Below, piece by piece: positions 34,745-46,080 of a DNA stretch of 64,000 nucleotides. The notes under the pieces were generated by a model, which was not told the origin of the DNA, did no database searches, and saw only the letters and a list, made by a program, of their open reading frames with translations. Source of the stretch: Stomorhina lunata (taxonomy: Eukaryota > Arthropoda > Insecta > Diptera > Rhiniidae); assembly GCA_933228675.1 (NCBI GenBank), contig OW121740.1, positions 1,488,001-1,552,000 of the forward strand, written 5' to 3'. The first letter of the stretch is position 1, and the number at the start of each line of letters is the position of its first letter. The translations under genes and the position numbers were made by a program.

Positions 34745-35895
34745 AACTAGCGTCTAAAAGGCAAATCAAGAACATGATATCTTTTAAGTATTTTTACTTC
34801 GTTACTGTCATCTAAAAGTGTAATAGCTAACAAATTTGGATGATTGCTAATTCTGCTTATGTATCTCTCACTACAAGCATTTATTTCATCTTTTACTGTG
34901 CACATTTTGAGATCATTATGTATTATTTTATTATTTACAAACCATGGAGCGTTAGTTATTAATCTTAGTGTTTTGGATTGATATCTTTGGAGTATTTCAA
35001 TATTAGAATTACTGGTTGTTCCCAAGAGTTGAAGACCGTAAGTCCAAACAGGTTTTAGTATTGCCTTGTATAAAATAAGCTTATTCTCTAGACTGAATTC
35101 TGATTTTGGCCCTAAAAGCCAATACATTTTTTTTTGTTTTGATGTCCAAGTGTTCTCTTTTTGCTGTTACATGATGTTTCCATGTTAGCCTTTTATTCAA
35201 ATGTAAACCTAAATATTTTACTTTATTAGTTTTTAGAATAGGATCCCCATTTAAATAAAGAGAGGACAGTCGCCTTTTCTTAGTGTAAAAGTTACATGTG
35301 GAGATTTTTCTGTATTGACTTTAATATTCCATTTTGTCAACCATTTTTCAATCTCATTAAGCTGGGTTTATAATTTTCTGGAGGCTTCAACTGGATTTTC
35401 ATGGAAGATAAAATAGCGATGTCATCCGCGTACGTTGCTGTCGTTAAATTGTAGAGAACAGGACCTAGCACACTTCCTTGTGGGATTCCCGATTCAATCA
35501 CCCCAAACGGAGAATCATCTCCATTGATATGGACATAGAATGATCTTTTGCTCAAGTATGATTTGAAAAATAGGTAAAAGGGAGCTGGGAGAAGATTTTT
35601 TAATTTGTTCAAGAGACCAATGTGCCACACTTTGTCGAATGCTTGACTGACGTCTAAAAATACAGCTGAACAAAATAATTTCTTTTCTAAGGCATCAGTA
35701 ATTTCTTGTACTAAACGATGTTCATGCCGTGTTCATGCCTAAACCCAAACTGATGATCAGGAATTATGTTTTTGTTTTCTAAATGGGGCAACAGCCTTTT
35801 TAATAAGTCTTTCGAATATTTTAGAGAACACTGGTAGTAAGCTAATTGGTCTATATGACGCTACGTCATGTTCGGCTTTATTTGGTTTAAGAATC
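34745..35895 (-). pseudogene. Jockey-type non-LTR retrotransposon reverse transcriptase, broken
   Basis: Minus-strand pieces in order: KPNKAEHDVASYRPISLLP (about 35885-35825), VSQAFDKVWHIGLLNKLKNL, ESGIPQGSVLGPVLYNL near 35460, ATYADDIAILSS with the catalytic ADD near 35425, then the C-terminal part MYWLLGPKSEFSLENKLILY, YKAILKPVWTYGLQLLG and ending DLPFRR at 34747. These are the standard RT blocks of jockey-like elements. Frame changes and deletions show that it is dead. The N-terminal endonuclease and ORF1 are absent; the 5' side stops where a TATACCC fragment begins. Confidence 0.85.
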
Positions 35896-35914
35896 ATTAT
35901 AAATACATATATGT

Positions 35915-36055
35915 AAGTATTGAGGAAATGTTTGTATGATGACCAATTTTAGCAAGTATGTCTGTATATGTTTTTATGCATGAAAAAGAAAAGTCATCTG
36001 TGGTGAACGGCATCATATAGCGGATTTGACAGACTAGCATTTTCTTACTTTTTAA
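35915..36055 (-). repeat. TATACCC repeat fragment
   Basis: Contains gaggaaatgtttgtatgatg, gtggtgaacggcatcatata, gcggatttgacagactagca and tttcttac, aligning with the outer end of the 47695-48420 copy. Confidence 0.6.
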
Positions 36056-36722
36056 TATATTCATTGTTTTTATTAAATAAGAAATCCAGAATCTTACAAC
36101 CACAACATTTACCTAACGCCGATTACAAACACAACGTTCATTTACTTGAAAAGTGGTATAACTGAAAAAACATAGTAACAAGGATTTTAAAGTTTTTAAT
36201 GTTTTTATTCATTTGAAAGGATTACATTTTAGAACAAACTAGGGTCCTGCAAAATTAAATATAGATTTCAAAGTAAATTTAATTCAAACTAACGCAATAT
36301 TCGCAATGTTATTATATTTCGCTGACATCTAAAATAATCGAAATTTTCGTAAACATATTTCAATAAATTGAAATGTTTGTAGTAGTACTCTTCAAATTTT
36401 AAGTTAAACCACTTTTCATTCAAAATATTGTATTTTAATTATTTATTACTTTGTGCATTTACAATATATAATATTGCGATTTACATGTATAATTTTTAAA
36501 TGGGTACTACGTCCATATAATACATGTGTAATAGATCAGTCAACAGTTGTAACAATGTTTATGGGCCATTGCTTTACAATATGTACATTTTTTATGACAG
36601 TATTTTTAGAAATGATAATTTTATTATTATTATTTTTTTAATTATTTAGTGGGTTTTACTTACATATAAATTAAAACCACTTATATATTTAACAGTTTCT
36701 TATCTTTTCCCAGTGCATTTTA
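36056..36722. other. AT-rich spacer
   Basis: Nothing recognised. Confidence 0.5.
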
Positions 36723-37283
36723 TTATACCATTCACCACCACAGGTGTAAAGGTATATTGGATTTGTGCTGATGTTTGTAACGCATAGAAATATTAATCTA
36801 AGACCCACCTTTTAGTACCGATCGGCTTAGAATCACTCCCTGAGTTGATGTCCGTCCGGCTTGCTGGGCGGATATCAGTGTAGCCTTGTTATCAAAGTAC
36901 AGTTTGTAACTTCAAAGATAATTTAATGAAATTTGGAACAGAATCATATTTTGGGTCAAGGGTGATCTATATACTTTTTGGCCACAATTGGATTACTTTT
37001 TCGGGTACCTCCCATAGGGACGCCTTTCCGGAATAGAGGTAACCGAAATCAGTGTGTCCAATTTTGTAGGAATCGGCCCATATTTGACCAACCTCCTATC
37101 AAAAGTCTGGTAAATATCCAGAAAGCACAAAAACGCTTATAAATCTAAAAATAATTGCATAAAACTACTAAAATCTCTATGTAGTTTATGTATGTCTCTA
37201 CGACTTAAGAAAAACTTGTTAAATTGTAAGTCCTTATTTAACCTTAGTTGTGAAGGGCATCATATAGCCGGGCTTGACCGACT
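36723..37283 (-). repeat. TATACCC repeat copy
   Basis: Starts ttataccattcaccaccaca, with ggtatattggatttgtgctg, then ccaccttttagtaccgatcg, gatgtccgtccggc and ends gggcatcatatagccggg, cttgaccgactatagc. Well preserved except for an interior deletion. Confidence 0.8.
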
Positions 37284-37339
37284 ATAGCTGTTGAGATTCC
37301 TAATGAAGTTATGACTGTAATCATAATACATATTTGCTA

Positions 37340-37813
37340 ATATCGAGCCCTTAGATTTAAATAATCGTAAGCGACATTCCGTTAAATAAACTATTGGAGA
37401 TAGCGTAGTACAGTAAGCATATTTTTCTTTCTTAATTAGTTTTTTAATGTGTTAAAATCATTCGATACGTTTATATTTACGAAAGTTATACGGACCAATA
37501 GATTTTACATACAACGGTGCTCAACTTTAGCTCAGTGTAGAGGCCACTGTGCTAAAAAAGACATGTTTTTAAAAATTGGTCTAAAACTCCAACCCATTGG
37601 CCGATTTCTGCATATTGAGCCACAATCCGCCCAGTAGCTTTAAAGTTATTCAAGTAAAACTAAAAAACTTCACATACAATATTGTGTACCATAACTTCTA
37701 AACCATTTGGAAAAAATTTAATTAGTTTATCGAATGTAGCAAACTAACAAAGAACAAAAATGTTATGCACCAAAACATTCCCCGTTTTTGTTTTTAATCT
37801 AAGGGCTCGATAT
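37340..37813. mobile_element. 474-bp MITE, ATATCGAGCCC ends
   Basis: Left ATATCGAGCCCTTAGATTTA and right AATCTAAGGGCTCGATAT form an 18-bp perfect terminal inverted repeat. Non-coding. Shares the ATATCGAG terminus with the element at 40421-40675. Confidence 0.75.
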
Positions 37814-39957
37814 GATGATAGATACAATGGAAAATTTTTCCAATTTTTTTAAACATCTTTGTTTTAGTTTAGTATTCAAAATTTCAGGGTTTAACTGTAG
37901 AAAATTTCGTCTATAATTCATAACTTTTGAAAAACTTACATTAGAAAAAACGGCAAATGGCAACGCTGGTTTGTAGCCTACTTTAACATTTCTTCAAGGC
38001 TAAACATTGTAGCAAATACGAGTATCTTATAGAAACCCTCCATTAACAAATAGAAAAACTATTAAACAATTAAAGAAGAGTTCTAAATAAATATAATTTT
38101 TAACATTTATAAATACATACATATGTATGTACAATGAATGTATGTACATATGAATGTACGAACATGTGTACAATATTTTTATAGGTAAAAATTGTTTATA
38201 CAATAAAATATTATTATTGGTTTTCGAACTGGCGCTACATTCATAATAAACACATCTTTTAGTATTTTTGATATGCGTTAAATATATTTGAATAATTAGT
38301 TTTCTTTTTCATGTAAATTGAGTTCAATTGAAAGGTTTGTAATCAATTCAATTGATCTACATATAAGTATGTACATAAATACTTATGTACAATTTGGACT
38401 TAATTGAAAATAAATAACAGCGATCACAACCGATTTGTATACAAATCGTTGCACAAAAAATTGTGGCAACTACAATTATATCATCAAAAATAAAAAATAA
38501 AAAAAACTGTCAATGTTTATTTAAACATTGTTACTTTTAAAATATTTGAGTTCGACCTAGTTTCGAATTTCATAATAATTAACTTGATAACTGTACATAA
38601 ACAATTCTGACACTTCATAATGTCAAATGATATCAAACATCAGAAAATTTTTGGCCCATTAAAATATGATTATAACAAATTTTGGTAAATTCTTAAATTA
38701 TTAAAGTAGAAAAAAGTTTTATTAATATTACATATAAACATACATATCTTACGATTTTGTTTAAGACATAATTTTATATCGACAAAGTTTCATTGAATGA
38801 TATCTTTTGTAATGTCACCACTTGTTTATACTCGTAGTAATTTATTTTAAATTCATAAAATAAAATGTCATCGAATGTCTAATTAATTTAATAAAAAATG
38901 TATATAATTGACAATTAAAACAATAAGATCGTTCGTTGCCTTCATTTAATAGAAGAGTTGTATTTATAGTATAATTAAAAAATTAAATTAAAAACCATAA
39001 ATAAAGTCAAGAGCTTAAAATATAAAGATGAATTATTAATATTGTCATAAGTCCTAAATTCAAAAAGTCTTAACAATTTTTAGTTTTGAATCAAAACGAA
39101 ACGTTTTAAAATCGGATACACACTCGTTCATACTAAAAAAAAAATATGTAATTTTTTTATGATTTTTTTAAAGGCGAAACAAACATTTTAGGGCTGTTTT
39201 TAAATTTTGACTTATGACAATACGACTAGATAAGAGTCCCGGTAAATATCCTAATTAATTTAAAGTGCTTTAATACTTTTGTGCTTTAATTTAAAGTTTT
39301 TGATATATAAAGATTTTCTTCTACTTGGTCCGTTTTTATTCATAGTAATTGTTTTCTCCAGGAGTGGGGTTACTAGCCCGACGTCCTAACCCATATTTTT
39401 ATAGTTCTCATGGGAGAACTCACAGAACCAGGTGATACCACGAGGATGACAGTGTCCACAGTTGTAATGAGGTCTGGGCTTACCAAATTACCGTTGATTG
39501 GTATCCAACATCCCTCATATTCATTTATAAGTGTCCAATAAATAAAAATGTTTCTTTTCATGATATATCCTTAACTATGTAAAAAATGCAGACATTTAAT
39601 AAAGGAAAGTCAAACCTATGGAAAGTACCCAAAAGATGCATTAGTTTCGGCCCATAGCGATGGTCCCACTATAAAAACAAATATCAAATTTTATTAAGTT
39701 GTCTTAAAATTGCGATCTGTACTTATGAAGTGATTCGTATACTTAACGATGGGTCTATATTTCTATCCGTTTTTTTACATTAGCTCCAACCTGTTGTGTT
39801 ATGACAGACTATTCTCAACTTATTGGCCAAAAACATTTCCGATTTTCAGTGTAAGTAGGCCACATGCTCCCACATAAAATCTTTAATGGAACAACTTCCA
39901 AAATAAGTCGATAAATTCAGAATTTGAATTTAATACAACTACAAATTTCATTTGTTA
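37814..39957. other. AT-rich desert with one GC-richer patch
   Basis: Holds a TACATATGTATG microsatellite (about 38105-38165) and an unexplained GC-richer block at 39360-39560. The block has no recognisable protein on either strand and no visible repeat ends, so it may be part of an old element. Confidence 0.4.
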
Positions 39958-40105
39958 TCGTTGTCTAGTGAATAGTGCCCTAAACTGCTTGCGCAGGGTT
40001 TGTGGGTTCGATTCCCACCAGATACTCTGGTTTATAAATTACACCGTCATATTCTTCGTCACTCCGTTCGGAAGAATTAGGAAATAAATAAACTTTGTAA
40101 TTCAA
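39958..40105 (+). mobile_element. tRNA-derived SINE of a second type
   Basis: A-box-like TCTAGTGAATAGTG, then a B-box GGGTTCGATTCCCACC followed by AGATACTCTGG: a tRNA-like head. It is joined to ACTCCGTTCGGAAGAATTAG and the tail GAAATAAATAAACTTTGTAA. The A box is decayed and there is no acceptor-stem pairing, so it is a SINE rather than a tRNA gene. Different from the SINE at 25821 and 43946. Confidence 0.65.
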
Positions 40106-40129
40106 TATCGAAAAAAAAATAATTTATTG

Positions 40130-41079
40130 ATATCGTCACCTAAAATGCAAAAGGGCGTAATTACACTTCTAGTTTTTTACATGAGACGCAAAAAACGTTA
40201 TAACTTTAAACTACAAGGAACATTAAATCCAAATTTTGGAATTGGGTCAACAAGCCATCAGCAAAGAAAACTCTAAAAACTAAAATGGTAAAAAACGTTT
40301 AGTTTTTGTGCAGTTGCGAAAAAACCAAAGGGCTTAACTACAAGTTGAATATTTTCTTAAACCAAAAGGTCTTAACTATCATACAAATTTTGAGCAAAAA
40401 TTTAAACTTTTTTGGCAATAATATCGAGTCATAACCGCCAAAAGGGCTTAAGAGACATGATGGACCATTTTCATTTTATTAATAAAATTTATTATTCATG
40501 ATCATCTGCATAATCTCACAAAATATCAGGGCAGTAGAATTTACCGATATGATTTTCCAACAAAAACAATAAAGACTTAAGTACAATTCACTGTCCAAAG
40601 ACATTTTAAAAAATGCTTCTCCTGTAAATTTTAGTTTTTGGCGCTTGAGTCTTTTTGGCGGTTAGGGCTCGATATAGTAACAGATTATTTTCGAAGCAAA
40701 ATGCAATGTAAAAAGTTTTAAATAATTTAAAATAGTAACTCTTAAACGGTTGAAGATATTTGAATGAAATTTTATATAGTTAGAAGATAGGCAAACAGGT
40801 CAATGTAGAGTCGGAAAGCTTATGTATGGCCAAAAAAACAAAAGGGCTTTACAACAAGCTGAATACTTATTTTCTAAAATCAAAAGGGTTTTACTACAAT
40901 ACAAATTCTGAGCAAAATTTTAAACCTTTTGTTTTTAGCGAATAAAATCGCTGTTTTCGACCGTATGAATAAAAAATTTTGTAGATAGATGTGTTTTGGA
41001 TTGCTGTGTCATAATCAATTAAAAAATCAATTTTAATTTTTGTGTTAGTTACGCCCTTTTGCATTTTGGGTGACGATAT
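40130..41079. mobile_element. 950-bp non-autonomous DNA element, ATATCGTCACC ends
   Basis: Left ATATCGTCACCTAAAATGCA and right TGCATTTTGGGTGACGATAT are inverted repeats, extending inward through AAAGGGCGTAA to about 30 bp. Short AAAAGGGCTTAACTAC-like phrases recur inside. A second element is nested at 40421-40675. Confidence 0.75.
40421..40675. mobile_element. 255-bp MITE nested in the 40130-41079 element
   Basis: Left ATATCGAGTCATAACCGCCA and right TGGCGGTTAGGGCTCGATAT are inverted repeats, continuing through AAAGGGCTTAAG / CTTGAGTCTTT. Same ATATCGAG terminus as the 37340 element. Confidence 0.7.
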
Positions 41080-42439
41080 ATATGTAGCAAACTTTAAACA
41101 TTTTGTAAAAAAATAAATCGATTAAAATCACGTTCATCATTTGGCCTACATAACTCAATATATTCTATATCGTACATATAGTACATATTTACTATACTTA
41201 TAATTCATAAAATATCTTTACAAATTTGTCCAATCATCAGCTTTACTATATAGTGCAGTTTTTAACACTTCAAATAACGCACGTATTAGCAAATTATTTA
41301 TAATTTTGCATGTGAAAAAATGTAATTTAATGATTTATTTACACAAACATACATACATATGTATAAACATATTTTAAAACGTTTTTAAATCAGGTTCTGG
41401 TCAAAATTTGTAAATCCCAACATTATTTATATACTTATATCGATTAGGGTTCAATAGCCTTTTCGTTGTTTTTTTTTTTTTTTTTTTGTTTGGAAGTTTT
41501 AAAATCAAATTATAGCTAATAAAAATCATTTTATGACTAATAAAAAACTAGTTAACCCATTTATTTATAAATTAAATATCAATTTCAAAAAATAATAGAT
41601 TATTTAATATAATTTCATAATTAACTAAATCAGATAAATAAATTATGTTTGAGAACCACTTATACAATGATTGATTTATAAAGTGAAATTTCATTTTTAG
41701 ACAATTCAATTAATTTGTGATTACTTAATATTAACCCTTTAGATTTCTTATCTTTTAGACAAGTCTAAGAATTCTACCGATAATATATTACATGCATATA
41801 GTAAAAACATAGAACATGCCAATTACCTTAATTTATAAATGTATATCTATTTAAGATCATAAGATTTGGAAATTTCAGATTACACAGGTCAACAAAATTT
41901 TACCTTTTGGGTGTTGATTGGAAATTTGGTGTCGTTTTTTATTTTGAGGTCGCTGATTTAAAATCTGATCTCGGTTTTTCTCCCCTACAATAAAATAAAG
42001 CTCTTTCTTTCAAAAACAAAATGTTTTTAAAAAAAAATTTGATTTTTGTTACATTTTAATTTTTTATGAGTATCAAATCAAAATTATTTCTAAGGACTTT
42101 CCGGTAGCTATGAACTTGAATTTTGGCATCTGTCCTAAAATATGCCGATCGACTCAGAATAACATCGATTTTAAACATTTGAACTAATAACTACATATTT
42201 TTACAGGAATATGTTTTGGTACTGTGACCATTAATTTTCATTGTTAAATTCATTGGCGCATATTCACAAATCATTACTAAGTGCTAACTTTTTTTTAATA
42301 CCTATTTAAGTTATTCACAGACGGTAACGAAAATTTAGACTTTATTATGAGTGAAGGCTATGACTAAATTTTAACTAACTTATACAGTCAAACAACATTA
42401 CTTATTTGAAAGGAAAAGAACATTTGGGGTGAAAACAAA
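41080..42439. other. AT-rich spacer
   Basis: Contains a poly-T run (about 41467-41488) and ATACATACATATGTAT microsatellite sequence near 41347. No gene seen. Confidence 0.5.
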
Positions 42440-43200
42440 AAAAAAACAAGTAAGAAAAGCTATAGTCGGTCAAGCCCGACTGTGTCATACCCTTCACTGC
42501 TAAGGCCAAATATGGACCAACAATTAAACAAGTTTTCCTTAAGTATTAGAGACATACATACATATAGTATGGGCCATTTTTTTTAAATGCTGAGATTTTT
42601 GTCATTTCTGGCTAAGGGCCTGATATGGGAGCTAGGGTCAATTGTGGACCGATTGTTATCAAATTTTTGTTATTGGTTTATATTGACAAAATATTTATCT
42701 GTGTTTTAGTAATCAAATGCATTTATCTTTAGAGTTATACACGTTTTTGTGCTTTTATTTGTACATAAACGTATTTTGAGCATGTGTCTTGTATGGGAGG
42801 TATGGTCAAATATTTGAGCTGAATATTTAAATACAACTAAATTTGTGTCTGTAAAGGACCAAAAACTCTATTCCGAGAAGGCATCCCTATGAGAAGTACC
42901 CGAAATACTAATCCGATTTCGCCCAAAAAGTATAGGCATTGTCCTTGGACCAAGATAAGAGCCTGTGCCAAATTTTATCAAATTATCTTTAAAGTTAAGA
43001 CCTGTACATTGATAACAAGCTTACATGGATAACCGGAAAGCCAGCCAGCCAGCCTGACGGACATCGTTAAAACAACTCAGGGAGTGATTCTAAGTCGATT
43101 GGTATACTAAAAGGTGGGTCTCAGACCAATATTTCTATGCGTTACAAACATCAGCACAAACCCAATATACCCTTTCCACCTATGGTTGTGAAGGGTATAA
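42440..43200 (+). repeat. TATACCC repeat, near full length
   Basis: 761 bp from aaaacaagtaagaaaagcta, tagtcggtcaagcccgac and catacccttcactgctaagg to cccaatataccctttccacc, tatggttgtgaagggtataa. The 3' end folds as a hairpin (TATACCCTTTCCACC with GGTTGTGAAGGGTATA). The 5' end can also fold (GTCGG with CCGAC). The conserved interior includes agcctgacggacatcg and ctaaaaggtgggtct. No coding capacity. Good reference copy of the family. Confidence 0.85.
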
Positions 43201-43903
43201 TAAAGAAATGGAAAGAATCATAAGAGCTTTCCAAATATCAGGCGAAACAATATTGAAAAAAGTAAGGACGTATAGAGAACGCTGCAATAATCTTTAAACT
43301 TTTCTTCAATTTTTTTGTGTTTAAAAAACATCCAAACAAAATAAAATAAACAAAAAATGTGCTTTCGGGCGATAACAATTTATTAAATAATTGTATGTTT
43401 TTAAAATTGGTTTTTATGCAAACTGTAACTTAAAAAGTACTTTTTGTGAATTTCTATTAATTTTTTACATGTTAGTTTTTTGTTAGTTTAATTTGTTTTT
43501 CTTTAATTACAGTTTATATCGATCATAGTATTATCAAAATTTTTTCCTCTACAATCCAATGTACATATATATGCATTTCTGTTATCAGCTAAAAGCCGTT
43601 ACTACGTTAGTTAGGATCTGTAACTATCTGTTTTAGTATCTTTTTATTGGTAAACTTTTTATAGTTCAATTTTTTATAAATGCAATTTTGTACCACCCGG
43701 AAAATGAAAAATTGGTTGGATAAAAAATGCCTAAATAACCACAAAGGTCTTATTAAAAAAAAACTCCCGAAAAAGGAATTCGCTTGATTGTTTAAATTAC
43801 AGGCTATATCACTTCATACAAATCCATAGCTTTAAGATGCAAAAGTTCACCCAACAAGATACTGAACTGTTCAACAATGCATTACATATATGTATATATA
43901 TAT

Positions 43904-43945
<42 letters not shown>
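43201..43945. other. AT-rich spacer ending in a (TA)n run
   Basis: Non-coding. The dinucleotide run at about 43880-43943 directly abuts the SINE and reads as its 3' tail. Confidence 0.6.
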
Positions 43946-43947
<2 letters not shown>

Positions 43948-44088
43948 ACCATTGGCTAGCTGAGTTATGAGGTGAACCGCCGCTTTTTTTAGAAAATTTA
44001 TTTTTTTCAAGTGAGTCTGACCAGGGATCGAACTTCGGACCTCTGTGTGCTAGGCGGATGACTAACCAGTTATACCACGGTGTTTCAC
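43946..44088 (-). mobile_element. tRNA-derived SINE, copy 2
   Basis: Same order as copy 1: minus-strand head with TGGTATAACTGGTTAGT, CCGCCTAGC and the good B box AAGTTCGATCCC, then TTGAAAAAAATAAATTTTCT, GCGGCGGTTCACCTCATAAC and GCTAGCCAATGGTTATT, with the tail (TA)n at lower coordinates. About 85% like copy 1. Confidence 0.75.
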
Positions 44089-44334
44089 GGTGTTTACTCA
44101 TAAAATTCCGGAGGTCTCAAAACATGTCGACTAAACTTAAAGATTTTAACACTAATGTTATTAAATATATTTATATTTCGAGTCAAGAGATCAGCAGTCA
44201 CATTAGGTTGCTAGGACATATGTATGTACTTTGAGAATGACAGATCTGGAAGACCCTTAAACTGAGAATGCGGCTTTCGAAATATCATGGAACGAAAGAA
44301 AAACAAGTAAGAAAGTGCCATAGTCGGTGAAGCC

Positions 44335-45380
44335 TAGGGTTACCAGACACAAATCCTGAAAAAGCTGGGCATAAGAAAAGAAAAGCTTGATAAACCAAAA
44401 ATTAGCTGGACATTTATAATTTTAATAATTTGCTTCGATGATAAACCGAATTGCGAATACCGTAAATAACCGCAGCGATATCGAGAAAAAATGAAATCGT
44501 TCGAGATGCTGCAGCTAATACATCTAAAACAATTTTCACATTGATATCATGCGACGCACATTGCGCGATTTGACTGTCTCGTTTTCAAATATCGAAAAGG
44601 ACTCTAATAGAATGGATCTAGTTATCAATGAATCAAAATGGATAGTTTCTGCAAGCAGGCAATTCTCAAGAATTGGACCACATGTGATCGTTGAGAATTA
44701 TAGCTACGAGGTTGTCAAAGATTTTGTTTACCTGTTACCGCCGTCAACATAAATAACGACATAAGTTTCGAAATCAAACGTACAGTCATACTTGCCAACA
44801 GATGCTATTTTAGCATAAGCAGGCAGATAAGAAATAAAGCTTTCTCTGTAAGAACTTAAACTACGCTCTACAAAACGCTTATACTACCCGTATTATATAT
44901 GGTATTGAATCATGGGCATTTGAACAGGCAGAGGAAGCTATTGACGTTTTTTAAAAGGAAGATTCTACGGAAAATCTTTGGAATGAACTCGTAAAAGAAT
45001 ACGTCCGAAAATTCAATTGAAAGGCCAAGTAGAGAAAAAATATTCAAGGCTTGACCTATGAATTTAAGCGCATGGAATTCTAAAATACGCTCAGCCTTTG
45101 ACCTTAGCAGGTTTTTGATATAGGTTATTTAGGTAAAATAAGTACAATGGGGAAATTTAATAAAGGGTAATTTTATTACAAAATTAACTTGATCAAGCAA
45201 TCAATTAATCAACGCAAAAATCACTTAAGTGAAAAAGAAAAAAATCCAGTTTTGCAAAAGTTTTTATTGCATTATTTTTCATAAAAATAGTTTTTCTTTA
45301 AAAATATTAAAAAATTCAATTCTTCTCCTTTCAGCTTGACAAATTTAATCCAGTAGGATCCAGCCTGACTGGCAACCCTA
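44335..45380. mobile_element. 1046-bp hAT-like non-autonomous element
   Basis: Left TAGGGTTACCAG, right CTGGCAACCCTA: 12-bp inverted repeats with one mismatch, fitting the YAGGG hAT start. The flanking octamers gtgaagcc and ttcaaacc both derive from gtcaagcc, the sequence at this place in intact copies, so an 8-bp target duplication that has since mutated is likely. No transposase; it carries a retroelement fragment. Confidence 0.65.
44540..45010 (+). pseudogene. RTE-like reverse transcriptase fragment
   Basis: Frames read MRRTLRDLTVSFSNIEKDSN, MDLVINESKWIVSASRQFSR, IVENYSYEVVKDFVYL, then (after breaks) ISFEIKRTVILANRCYF-like sequence, PVLYMVLNHGHLNRQRKLL out of frame, and KRKILRKIFGMNS. This is the conserved stretch after the RT catalytic box in common insect non-LTR elements. 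Truncated at both ends, with frameshifts. Confidence 0.7.
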
Positions 45381-46080
45381 TTCAAACCCGACCATACGAT
45401 ACCCTTCACCACTAATGTCAAAAGTGTTATTTTTCCTGTATATGCTAAATTTTGCCATCATACAAACATTTTCTCAAAACTTATATATTTAAGCTGTATC
45501 CGTCATTTGGACTTATATGAGAGGTTTTTACAAAAATTATGTATACAAAAATTAAAATAGATTTACGAGCTTTTTAGTGATTTTTGTCCCATTTAGTGCG
45601 TTTTTACAAAAGAGTTTGTTTTAACGAAATTTGGTACAGTGATTTAAGCTTATATAAGCAGTACTGAAAAAATATTGGTATTTGTGGACAATATGTCAAT
45701 TCCGGGAAGTGAGACCTATGGGAGGTACCATAAATAATGGACCGATTTTAACCAATTTCAATAGCCACTATCACTATCAAAAATCTGTGCCAAATTTCAT
45801 CAAATTATATTAAGAATTGCGACTTGTACTTTGATTACATGGTTTACATGGGGGTTCAGCCAGACGGACTGATATCGCTAAATCGACTCAGAAAGTGATT
45901 CTAAGCCTAACAGTATACTAAAAGGTGGGTTTAAGACAAATATTTCTATGCGTTACATACATCAGCACAAACTTATAATACCCTTTCCACCTATGGTGGT
46001 GAAGGGTATAATGATAATTGCCTATAAACTTACATTAGAAATTTGTAAAGGCCCTATATTCCACCAGGAATCAAGTAACT

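Larger units (their letters stand above)
44299..46010 (+). repeat. TATACCC repeat interrupted by a hAT-like element
   Basis: The 5' end aaaacaagtaagaaagtgcc, atagtcggtgaagcc stops at 44334 and the repeat resumes at 45381 with ttcaaacccgaccatacgat, acccttcaccactaatgtca. It ends at ctttccacctatggtggtga, agggtata, giving the cleanest 3' hairpin of all copies. Confidence 0.8.
44205..46080 (+). mobile_element. CR1/L2-like non-LTR fragment split by a nested insertion
   Basis: 44205-44298 (ctaggacatatgtatgtact... aactgagaatg... atatcatggaacgaaag) and 46041-46080 (aggccctatattccaccagg aatcaag) match consecutive parts of the 3' end seen at 7540-7650. The piece between them is the TATACCC repeat at 44299-46010, so the older retroposon was interrupted by it. 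Confidence 0.65.

Noticed and set aside
39960..40030. tRNA gene on the plus strand
   Set aside because: Good B box but degenerate A box and no acceptor stem; it is followed by a SINE-type body and tail.
43871..44101. 76-codon minus-strand frame with an IYIYIY tail
   Set aside because: Translation of a SINE plus a (TA)n run.
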